This document shows positions 47,104-59,600 of a stretch of DNA of 64,000 bases, piece after piece. The notes under the pieces are model-generated. The model was not told the DNA's origin. It saw only the letters and a program-made list of their open reading frames with translations, and made no database searches. Position 1 is the first letter of the stretch. Each line of letters starts with the position of its first letter. Source of the stretch: Ascaris suum (taxonomy: Eukaryota > Nematoda > Chromadorea > Rhabditida > Ascarididae); contig CM024188.1 of NCBI GenBank assembly GCA_013433145.1, forward strand, positions 11,274,345 through 11,338,344. Direction: 5' to 3'. Position numbers and translations under genes: made by a program.

Positions 47104-50100
47104 GTAAGTTCTCAACTATGGTTCAAGTACTTTTGCGTTTATGACCATAGTACCCGTCCAAAACTGAGTGGATGATGTCCACTCCAAAAAATAGGTCGGG
47201 TATCTTTGAGAAATCCCCACAGATTGAGTAATATCCGTTTCGGTTGCAGCATGATCCTCGAAGGACCTTCAACCATATATCTATATAGAGCCATTAGTTA
47301 ACTTCGATTCTGGATTGGATCTCTCGCTATATTAGGATCAGACCAGATTTTATACCTCGATGATTAGTGATCAAAGTTTATTAACATTAAGAAAAGGCTT
47401 ATGCCTAGGGATGTTCTCTAATAAATTCCTAACAGTAAGCAAAACAAGTGCGATTGGAGGCGAAATTTCACCGGATTAAGTCAATGAAAACCGAATATTT
47501 TGAGTTTCGAGAACTAAGTAAGCAAAACTCGGATCCAAAAGCAATGAAAAGAGAACTTGAGTTGCAATACTTACGTTTCATATAATCCGATCGATCATCT
47601 AAGACTAGAAAAATGTTTGCAACTCGAGAAAAATGAAAGATGTCACTCGCCTTGAGTTCTCTCCTAGTCATCCTCTTTTCTCCTCCCGTCCCCCTCTCCG
47701 CCCGCGCCCCTCTCCTTCACAATCAACGCTGATGGCTTTGATGTCCGTGTTGTTTAAGGCAGCAAATTATCGGCACCACATTCCATATATGAATCGTTTG
47801 ATCGCTTCAACAGCACAGTGTTTTTTTAAAATAAAATGTTGGATAGATTCTCGATCCTAGCTGAATACGAGTAAAAACTATCATCGATAAAATGTCTTTT
47901 TTCATGTTTTCCCTTTTATTCTGGTAAAGCCGGCGATTCCTGGCTGTTTCTATACAGGCTCTCTTATAAAGTTATGTGCCATCGTTTATCGTCAGTTTCG
48001 GAGGGTGCTGAAAGTATGCTTACAATATTTTGTACGTTTATGCGTCGTTCTTCGAGTAGAGCCAAAATTCAAAGCCATCAGCAGCGCCCGTTTTACCGCA
48101 CTTCCTCTTATATTGCTTCTCCATCTCTTTAGAAACTCCTCCAATACACGCCAATATCGGAAAGATGCAAACACTACGAATTCCCTGTGTTCATATAAAC
48201 CCCTCCACCCCTATGTCTAAAATATCAATCCCTCGAAATGGCGCATATTGAATCCCTTCCCTGACGTAATGATTCAGTGAACAAGGAAAAATGCCAACGA
48301 ACTTGATCTGCAAGAGCATGTTAACAACCAGAAAATGCAGGTTTGCGCGCCAGCGATTTCCTAATATACGCTTTCTCCCATCCTTGCTTTCCTTTCTGGT
48401 GTACGTCCAAAGCGACTCCCATAAACGGCATAACTTCCTCATCAACATAAGCCCGTCGAATCCGTTTTGAGATATTTACGAACACTTTGGACCTCGGCGA
48501 TTATAAATCAAAAGTACGGCACTGCGTTAAAAAGTAAAAGATTTGTTCCTCATATGTAAAAATCACAAGCTCAAATTGATAGTTATAATTATAATAATAA
48601 TCAAAGAGACTTGAGGCTGCGGCTATGATATTGTTGTTGTTTGCTTGGATACGGCAAATGGCACACATAATGTTTCAGACCTCTTCCTTCACAGAGGGTA
48701 GGCCAATGTTCATTATTTTTGGTGTTTCACATCTAGCTACATCATTAGGTGCAAATTGGCGCTGTCATATCACCTCTATCAACAGAGAACGAAAGTATTG
48801 AAACGCCGCGTGCTCAGGTGCTCATTACCGCGCAAATTTGTACAACGGAGATGCAAACAACTGATAAGCGGCCTAATGGTGGAATGAACTTAAGCGAATG
48901 GTCAGGTTAACAGAACTTGTTTTGTGTAAGAATCAAGCAGGTTCCCTAATTAATTGGTGAGATTAGCGAGTAGCGGAGGTCAAACAGTTGCACCTAAAGA
49001 CTGATTTGTCTATGTGGCATGCAAAATTCTCCAAGAATGAATTCAACCAACCTATCAAAAGTTAGCGAGGAGCTAAGAAAATAAGCATGAACTCTTTTTG
49101 TTGAATACTGTGGGTGGTCGGAAGGAAAGGATGAGGGTAACATTTCCCAGCGGAAAAATCCTGGGAGGAGACATTCTGACGGTACGCTACATTTTGAAAA
49201 GGAATGAGCATATACCACTGTGATAGTATTCCGCTGTTTTGTGATGCTCGCAACATAATTTTCAAAAATGATGTAGATATCACATTCAAAGATGAGTGGA
49301 ATGTTTTGTGAAGAGGCTCGATTCTTTAAGTTAGGCACAAATCCTCAAAGCATTTTCTATCGAAGGAGTCGGACGAAAAATTTCAGGAAGTTTTCGCTAG
49401 AAGAAATTCTACGTGTGTGCTGAATTTCGGATACTCCCGGCAATGGTGGACGTCTCGTTGAGTATCGTCAGAGACCGTGTATAGAAGGAGTTGGATGGAG
49501 AGACATTTGGAGAGCTAAAAGAAAGTGCCGAGAACTCGCAATTCAAGAAATTTGGATTCCGATCAAAAATTTGAAGCGAAAATTTACGAAGTTATGAGCT
49601 TCGCAACTTGTGGTTTAATTGAAATTGTTCAGCGTCAACGGTTTGTTTAATCTCGACACGAATGCTTGCGCACGGGGGGTAAAGCATTCAAGATCCCGCC
49701 ATCTAGAACAGGAATCAGTTTTGATCTTCGACACACTCCTAGCAGGTTGGTTCTCTTTCCTGCGGTGTGAATGAGTGAGTATTGGCTAAGATGTGGCAGG
49801 ACACGATCGTCTCTTTGTGACATCGTTCGGACTTTTATTTGGAGTTGCGATATAATTATCGCCTGTTTAAAGATTCTCCTCGGAAATCCCGTAGATTGCT
49901 TCCTCTCCGGTTCTTTGTATCTATCACTTCTTTTTCTAGCGCGATTCAGGATCTTCCTGAGTACTTTTGACATATGGAGGTGAAACCGTCCAACTTCTAC
50001 AACAGGATGGGGTTGTTATGTATCCGGTCAGGAGTAGGCGAAAGTGCTTTGTTACGTCTTCGAGGCTGTTTTACGCTATTATGAGGTTATATGAGCGAAA

Positions 50101-50603
50101 TTACCCGTTGACAGATATTGTGGGTTTCTTGAGCTGCACTTGTCGCTCTCACCATTCATGCACTTCATACTTCTGCTGCTTCAAAACGTCTAACTCGATT
50201 GATGTTCGTGAAGTGTTTCCCCGAGGGTGCGTTGTTATATCGTCTGAAATGAGACTGATATCGCGCTATGATGTGAAAGGCTGTGAATTTGTTAAGGCGC
50301 AATCGTTTATGCATAGAAGCTTGCCCGGATGTTGTCTTTTCGGAATTAATGCACTCTCGGCAATTTAATAGCGGAAGTGGTTATGTGGTGCATTCACAAT
50401 AAATGTTAAAAACTATTTTTAAGCACTCAAGCGTACGCAAGCGATGAAGCGGGAGCAAGGGAGGTGGGGGGGGGGGGGGGGGGGGGAATGGGAGACACGG
50501 GTTGTGACTCTAATGAAGGAGTCCATATGCGATAGAAAGGTTTTCGAACCTTCCCGACTGTAATTTTCAAACGTATTATTTGCTGTTTTTATGCTATTTT
50601 CAG
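47104..50603. other. Region upstream of PP2A B'' exons
   Basis: May be a long 5' intron or promoter of the PP2A B'' gene. Open frames overlap on both strands around 49650-50370, where stops are sparse, but none has convincing splice sites or family resemblance. A G21 run lies at 50466-50486, just before the first proposed exon. Confidence 0.4.
50466..50486 (+). repeat. G21 homopolymer
   Basis: The longest G-run in the window, 117 bases upstream of the first proposed PP2A B'' exon and on its sense strand. Confidence 0.95.
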
Positions 50604-53600
50604 TTGTTTTCGTCATCAATGCCTGGTCTCCTGATGGCTCGTAAAGCCTCTTCGCAGGACTTGGTGAGACTTATCAAGAGGTGAGCAACTTTGAACCATT
50701 CTCATGTTCTCCTATGTGTAAGTTGGCTTGCTTTATTACATTGAATGAGGTTAATGGGCTTCAAATATTGCAAGAGTTTTGAGGAGAGAGCGTTTGCTTA
50801 TGGGATTCTTGTCGAGGGACAGGTCTTTTTTTTTCGTGCAATGTCTTGGCAAATTAAAGAGACCGTATGTAACTTGCAAGTGCAGGTGCAGTTGTATGCA
50901 TTTATGCACGACAGAATATGCAAATATTTAATTCTGTGTATTCAAATAGATATACGTGTCCAGCGTGATATATGCATGTATGCATCTGTATACATGTAAA
51001 TATCTTGCAGTGGTAATATATATACTGCAATAAAATGCTTCATCTACAAGATTTTTTCGATTATTTTGATGGGAGGGGGGATAACCCACTGTATGTGTTT
51101 GTGTGGAGAAAGATGTGTTTTTCCCAGCAGGACTTCAGGGGAAAGCTGAATTAGACTGAGCTTTAATGATGGTCCATTCGTCCATCAGTGAAGCAAACAT
51201 GGGGAATCAATGATCTTGGAGATCGTGATATTTAGGCGAATACCCGAGCTCGTTGGATTTATTTGATGGCGAAAGATAAATTCGTCTTTTTGCGGTCTGC
51301 TTTTCTTGATCGGCTCTCCAGTTGTTTTTACATACTGTAGACGTAATAGTTTCCATATTTCTCTCTCTGTCGTGAAATAGTGATGAATGGAAACTGCTCG
51401 AAATTCGCCGTCATCTCCTGATATCTTATGAGGAACTGGATAATGTTATACCTTTGTCAGTTCCAGAGGTTTTATTTTCGTGAAAGGTGGGAGAGGGGGG
51501 AGGGGAGGTAGGTGAGAGGTCAAGTTCGTAGTTGTTCGATAGAAGCAGTAGTTAAATGGTTGCACAACGATGTTGTGTCGACTCTCCTCTTCTGCGAACT
51601 TTATCTCAATTTTAGTGCATAATCACTTTGTGGAATATTTCATGTTTATTCGTCACTCTCACGTCTCATTTTTGATGGATATCGCATCATTTTCTTCACT
51701 ATAAGTGTTACTTTTACATGAAAATTAATTCACATACTCAATTTGCCGCACTAAATAAAACGATGCTCATTTCGAAGTATGTTGTGGAATGCATTATGAA
51801 TAATGGAAAATGCTTGTCAATGAGATGTGATCATGGAAGTTTATTTTTCTAAATTTCTACTGAAATTATTTTTTTGATTTCCATGATTCTTGTCATTCAA
51901 GTTGTTTTGTGATTTTAACGTCACTGGAGAAAATCTTCATGTTTGTTTTTTTTTTTTTCTGCTCTATGAGGACTTAATTCCGTAACTTCGTTTTTTTTTT
52001 CGAGAGAGAGAAATAATTAATTTTTTTTTTTTGAACGGTTCGTTTTGATCAGCATTATCTTACAATGTAGCCTTAGCTTCTAACATTAAAATATATCGCG
52101 ATAAGATTTTTTTTATTCACATTTCTTTAGTTAATGTCCATTGAATGTTCTCAGCTGTTCGTATAAAAAAAAAAACAGAAATGGAAAATAATCGCAATGT
52201 TCCAATCGTTGTTTTGTTTTCAAAACAGTTTTATACGCTTATAGAGTTTTATTTAGCACGATATCGCTTCCATCCACCGTGCAAATGCATCCGACAGTCA
52301 ACGAGCAGGCATTGGAACGTGCACGTGAGGTTTTCGCATCCAATAGGAATAAGGTGATTTCTTGCGTATTCGTTGAATTGTTTTCGTATCTTTAATTCGT
52401 ATTGAGTAATCTATTTCTATTGTTATGGATAGAGATCCGTTTTGGTTTCTCATTGCATTCATCGATATTGGTTCGTCCTTTAAAAATCGCATAGTCGTTG
52501 CCGCTGAATTATGTCGCGTCGTTCATATAGATCGCCTATTCGCAAATGAAGCAACTTTGTCAAGCGGTGGGTCTTCCGTTGTATTGGAAACGCTCCATAT
52601 TCAACAACTGCTTTATTGGTGATAACAGCGAGCCCGTCTTTATCGTTTATCCGGCCTTTGAAGGCTTCTGGAAAAGGTAAAACTCGAGTATTATCTTTCA
52701 AGTAGCATTAATTTAATCGTCTGTGAATGCAATAGGTCGACAAGTGTATTCTCTGTTGCCTGGTTTTCGGAATTTTTTGATAGTTGATTATTCTTCATGA
52801 AGATTTATTAGACTTTATCGCTGAGTTGAATTTCCGATCAGTCATTGGCAAAGTCCAGGAGGCGCTTCCATCAAAGTGGTGTTAAAATGTGAGTGCCAAA
52901 TTTTGCTGAAAAATGTTCTCTTTGGGGAATTTACACAGACAATGATCTTTGATGGTCACTGTTTCGGCTAAAGAAGGCAATAGAAACGCTGAAACTTTAA
53001 ATTCGAATAATTTTTTTGAGAGTTGCTAGTACCCCCAATCAATTCTTCTTTGTTTTCGATTTTCATTTGCACTGGAAGTTGGTTTACTTTTCTTTGCTAT
53101 GCTTGTCCACGTTTCCTCACCGCTCACATGATGCGCATCCTGAAACTTGGCTTTATTCTTCCATCGCTTTAATTAAGGGGAGTTTCTGGAAGGTGAAAGG
53201 AGTTTGTGGATAGGAATGCGGTTGCCCACGTACATTTCGATATTTTCTATAGCAGTATGATCTGCAACAACAATTTGCTCATAGATCGCAGATTTATACA
53301 CAGCATATAAGACATATGCAATCATGCATTTCGCCATTAAAACCACGCCAGCAGCGATCAGGTGATGAGCTTACAAAAAGATCGTGATGCCTTATGAGGA
53401 CAACATTACAGCCTAATTGGTGGTGGAAGTGGACGAGACGTGAGGAAGGAATTGGACGAAGGAAATTGAGGAAGAAAGATGCAAAAAAGAGGGGAAGGGG
53501 GGGGGGTGATTTCGGCGCTTGCTGAAGAAGGTTGCCAAAAGATCAGTCACAAAGCAAGCATCCATTGGTGGCTTATGCGTTGCGCTTGAATCTCTAATCT

Positions 53601-56600
53601 ATAAATTATTGTTGCAAGAAGTAGTAGTGAGTGTGCACATTGCTTTGCTGGAATATGCGCCAAAATGAAATAGAATTTGCGAAGGATGTATGCATTTAGA
53701 TTAAGTGGCATTATGACTGTATGGGAATAGGCGGCTTTACCGAAATGAAAGACGTAGCGAGATAGGCACAGGAAGCAGAAGACGACACTTAATCCATTCG
53801 GTTACGAGGACTGATTTGCATATTTCGAACTTAACTGACGAATTTAAATGAAATCTGGAGAAATTTAAAGTATTGGCGAATTTCGAAAGAACTTACCTAT
53901 TTAATAAGTTATAGTCACTTCATAGAACTAGTTGAAGCTTCTAGCATCGGCTCGAATCAGATATTTTCTTTTTGATTATAATTTTGACCAACACTAAAAA
54001 TGTTCGGCTTTCGCGGCTTATCTTCACTTCGATGTTGATTTCACTTTCATCGATGAGAGGGTATTATTAACCAGATAACTTTTTGCCTAATTGAGGGTAA
54101 GTAGTATACTGTTTACAACTTTTTGTTTCTCTTCCGGTTGCAATATAATCTATGCAAACGAGCGGTAACTGAAGACATAAGGTAAGAGTTTAAAACTTCG
54201 AAATGATAATTTAATGTAATAAATATTTTTTTAGGATGTGCGAAGTGGCTAACGATGAGGCAACTCGCTTCGTTTTCACACTCACCAACGGCAAACGTTC
54301 ATACCTCGCGTTTAATGATTTCACTGCCATCCTGACGGATATCGTAGAGACACATCCGCTGTTCGGATTTCTCAGGGCTGCCAGCGCCGATATCCGCAAT
54401 GCCTACGTTGAAACCGTGAGAAATTTTGTTCGATTATTGTTGCATTGATTATGGTTATTTCCACTCATCTATAGCACTTTTACCTGTGCCAATTTATTGA
54501 TCAACGAGGCGCTTTAAATTCATGCAACCGTACTCTCTCTTTGTCAGTTCTTAGCAGCTTGGCAACTTCATAAGACCTAGGGGTAGTTCCGTAGAGATTT
54601 TGCGGTTTGTCCTGGTTGTTTCCCTTGTCAGTTTTCTTTGCATTTCATCACTGCTACAAAATAAGTAAAGAGATTATTTGTTTAATCTATTGGCAGTCAG
54701 TTTTCTAGAGAGAGAGTAAGAGAACGTTATAAGCAAGTTAGCACCCGGAAAGAATGTCTCGGAGCTTAGGCTCAGGCTTAATACGACCGATTTCCTCTTC
54801 AGATTCCCGATCTTTCAGGCTCCGAATGAGAATTTTCATTACAGGTAGCATGCCGCATCTTCTGGGAATTGGTTCGCTCATACTCAGGCCGTATAACACC
54901 GGACGATTTGCGTCATTCGCAATTCCTTGAGGTATGTGAAACACAACGAACTCATATTTTTGGATGTGAATGTTATTCAATTTGCGTTTTCAGCGCAAAT
55001 TCTTTCCTCAGGTTGTCGTTGTTTTGTGTTATATTCTATTATTTGCTGTTATATACCATTTGTATTGAAGGATATTTTACTGGTTCATCTTTTATGGCAC
55101 TCAATTTATTTTTTTATGCTATGTCACATTGCACACGTGATCACTGAATAAGTTAGTAGTAGGTGAGTGGCGTTACATTTGCATATAGGTGCAACGCATT
55201 TATGAAGCGTCTTCGTGTGATGTGGCGTCGTATAAGATGTTAAGTGTGAAACGGATATGTAGGCGGAACGTACAGCCTGCAATGTTATATATGCAGTTGG
55301 AGTGGAGTACAGTTACTAGTTGACGGAGCTAAAGGCGAGCGAGTGGCCAGTAGTAGTTTCACTTGGGGGGACCAGGGCCGTCGTTCTTGAGATGAAGGAT
55401 GTCGATGATGATTGTGACAACAAAATACGCCGCTTAGAATGGCCACCGATCAGAAATAGTACCGTTTGAGAACCAATCAGGCGAGGTGCATATGTCGTGT
55501 AGTGCGGCAACCTGAAATAATGGCTTTCATGAACAAGCAACTCTCCGTTATCTTCTCGCCGTCTCTAAGTTTCCGGCAAATTTTTATTGCAGCCCAGGTC
55601 CACTTCAGTAATTTATGTCTGATTCGCCGCAGCCTAATGATCTTCACTAAGATGCTTTAGACTTCTGTTGTGTCGGTTAAACGAATCGAAAATTTTATAG
55701 GTGGTGAAAGCCGAAAGTGTCATTGCTAAAGTCAGCTAAAAATTCTCATGAATAAAGCTGTCGGAGGAGATCGAAAGTCTTTCCCATCCGGAAGAGTGAG
55801 TTGGAAAGCTTTGCTTGTGTGGATTTGCGTTTTTTTTTACAGTAGCGCTTGTAGTGTGACTCGCATAAGCTGCGCAAATGCTGCCTTGAATAGACTTGAG
55901 ACAATACCTGCGCATGTTGTCCGAGTCTTACTTAAGGTAGACTGGCGCAACTTATGCGCCTATCTTGGTTGAAACAGTTATAGCCGGTGCGACACCAGCA
56001 TGCCCATGTTCTTTATTTATTTTCTATCGTGGTGCTGCGCATCACTCGTGTGGTAGTTCGTGCTGTCTGCTTGCTGTTCATTTATTTCTCACTTTTCTTT
56101 ATCTTCCCGATCGCTGCACAACTCAACAATCTGCGTTCTTCCGATCCCCGGCTCTAATTGAGACGTGCGAAGTGGAAAAAAGGAGCTTATACGATTCGAG
56201 GTGGCGGCATCGTTCATTGCCATCGCACTCACGGTCTATTGAGATTCCATTCATTTAGTGCATGCGCATTTGCATATATTATGCCAAAGTTTCAGATGCT
56301 GCGTAGCTTGGAATCTGCGTGCGGTGTGGATAGCGATTTCGGTTACTTCAGTTACGAGCATTTTTTTGTCATGTACCATTGTTTCACCAAAATCTCTTCG
56401 GGATCTGACTATGTGACACGTGAACAGCTTTCCAACCACGCTGGCGGAGGTGCGTTCGCATGTTGCACTATATAAGAGTGGAAATTTTTTTGTTAATTGA
56501 AAGCGAAAAATCGCCAGTATGCGATTTGCCGCGTAGGGATGTTCACTTCTTAGGAAAATAGTTTTGTTAGAATTTATAGATTTTAGCGCTTTGGGTAATA

Positions 56601-59600
56601 ATTTTGAATTTTGTTAGGAAAAATCAACTCCTTTTACGATAACACGCAAATACTTACCCATTTCAGTTGCTAAAACCTTTTTTCTGTTATTCTGGAGGAT
56701 TTATTATTGTGCTTGAAAGAGTTCCGTGTTCACATTTCAGATGGATTTCATTATAAGCATATAGTTAAATAGTCGCTGATCTTGGTGTTGAGATAATTAA
56801 TTTCTTTTTTTTTTTTTAAACCAAAACTCGTTCCCAAATAATGATATTTGTGAAACAGATCAGATGTCGTTTTATAATCGAAGAATATTTGCTGTTTCAT
56901 CCAATCTACGAGAGAATTTTGTCCGACGTTTCGGAAATTATCACTTTTGGGTATTTTAAATGATATATTTCGAACCTATTTTGTGTAGTTATTATTGTGG
57001 ATCGGAAATTGTAAGGAGATTTTCAAAATGTCGTTGGTTGCATTAAACAGTTTCAACAAATAATCTCTATTAAGGATTAACGAAGATCGTTTTATCTCGG
57101 ATCTTCGCAAAGGAATTGCAGCAGTCAGCGAAGCCGACGGACAAAACATCTGTAGAGGGAAAGTTGTGTTATGCCGACTATGTGTACTTCCTCCTCGCTG
57201 AGGTCTATAAATCACACCCAGCCGGGTTTGTTTTGTTTTTTGTTTGTTTATTTTTTTGGAGGTGGGGGAGGGGGGGGGAGGAGGTTGTGACATAGGCAGT
57301 TTCTGGCTTCAGAAACTGAAAAAGTTGTATTTAATTGAAACGTTATATTTTGATGAATACTGTTGATAGCCAATTTTGAATTGGAACGAGGAAAGAATGA
57401 GGGAATGTTGACGAGGGATGTTTTTGTGAAGTTTTTAAATTTGTCGTTGCCGAACGTATTATGATGGAATCGTATTTTGGTATTTATATGTAATATGCGT
57501 TCATTTGTTTGTTTGTTTGGCAATTTCAAAGTTGTTACGAATGAGATAGGAACAAAGTTTCTCGGGTATATAGCCGACACAATGAGTGGTCCTTTCTGCC
57601 GGCTTTGAAGTAATCCATCAGTTCCAAATTATTATCGAACGCCCAAGCGTGCCAAAAAAACATGTTAGACGATTAATGGACTTGCACTTTATTTTGATGC
57701 AATCGTTGGACAATGAACGTTCGCTTCGGCCGATGTATGAACGTAATATTTCGCATTTTGTATTATTTGTGGAAAGATAATGAAAATGACTTATCGGATG
57801 TGCGCAGTTTCTAAAAGCAAATCATGTGAGCTTCTTTAATTGTTTTGATGAGTTTATGTCAGAACTGATGAATTGTTCAGTGGCGGCTAGTTTTGTCTTT
57901 CGTCGTTTAACGATTCAAGTGTGCGTTAAGGTAGTGGAGCTTTTTCCTTTCATATATTTGTATGCAGCTAGTTATTTATGAAGCTGGTCCTATAGATGTA
58001 TAAAGGTTGTTATAAGCCGATGCTGACTTCTTTTTCAGTATAGGGAGGTGTGAAGGGGCCGAACAGAGGTTTGCCACCTCAGATTTATGCTTTCCAATCG
58101 AAAGCTATAACCCCAGAGGAGTTTCTGATTCTAAAGCTTGTAGGCTTAGATTTGCGAGTCCATGCTGTATCCATTCACGGTTTCATTTCATCAGACTTTC
58201 TTGCTCCTCTTTTCACATCGTTTTCTTTTTTGAGAGGGGAGGGGCTGATTGTGACAGCTACTTGTGATCCGCCCGCTTTATTTCCAACGGGTGGGAGAGG
58301 GAGGGAGGGGATGTGTGGTACAAATTTCTTCACATTTTTTTGGTATGAGAAGTGATGATACAAGCAAATAACCAAAACTTCCGTGTTTGGCGAACAAATC
58401 ATTGGTTGAGGAGAGTAAGGGGAGGGGGCGGGTGGGAGAGAAGGGGCTCGCTTCAGTTACATCATCCGACTATTAAATTCGCTTCCTCAGTGGGATGATT
58501 GTTTAGTGCCAAGTACTGGTTTCGCGTGATGGATCTCGATGGAGATGGACGCATATCGAAGAGCGAGATGAGAGAGTTTTACAAAGAAATTCGCCCTAAT
58601 TTACTTGCAGTGCAGGCACATCCGTTGCACTTCGATGATCTCATGGATATGGTAAGTATGTTGCGTGTGGATTTATTTTAGTATGCGGGGACCTGTGAAG
58701 GGTGGAATGCATTGTGGCAGGTAGGTATTTCACTGAGGCATCGAGGAGGTCGATCTGTGCGACTGAATGACTTTCGTGCAGGTGCCTTTATGCAGGGTCC
58801 AGCTATGTGACTCCCGTATTTCTGCCTCTACTTTGTCGCTGAGATTTGCGATATACCATCCCAAGAACAGCGTACCATGCTTTCAAAGACTGGCATGCGT
58901 TTGCTTCTGAAAGATCCTGAAATTAGTGGGATGATTAGTGGCTTATGGATGATGCAGGTTAAGATATCCATGAAGGTTTCGTTAGGAGGGGTTTAAGGAG
59001 AACGTTACCTCTTGCTTGCGATCTTGTATGAGCAATGATTAATTTCATCTCTTTGGAGAGGTGAATACTAAAGGCGTACGGAACGATGATTTCGTAGCTA
59101 AAAAACAGATGCCAAACAAGCAACTAAAGCATGGTACTTGTTTCCTTATTGGAGAAGGATGTCTGATTTCGTCTAAAGGGCATTTCATAAATGTGGCCGG
59201 AGCAACAATTATCGCAAGTGTTTCTCGCATATGAATAGCAGTGAAGAGATTTCAATACTTCAGGTGTGGGATCTAGTGCGTCCAGCCTCATCGGAGTTCG
59301 TTACGCTCACTGAGATCAAGAAATCGCGAGCGGTCACATTCTTCTTCAATATTTTTATCAACTGGTCGAAATACGTCTCACATTCAGTCCCTAGATGCGA
59401 TGAAAGAAGTGTTCGTTTTAGCATTCCTCTTTGATTGTCTATGTTTGTCTGTACGTAATTTGTTTTTGAAGGGTGCAGCATTATGTCAAATGAATTGCTA
59501 TTCTTCTCATAAGCGACATTCTTCTGAACGCATTTTTTACTTATAAACCATCACCAGTGTCCTAATGCGTATATGCTCTTGCGAAGTCCACGTGCGCGTC

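Noticed and set aside
49647..50368. Overlapping frames of 108 and 133 codons on opposite strands
   Set aside because: Stops are sparse here in several frames at once, so open length is weak evidence; no convincing splice sites or motifs.
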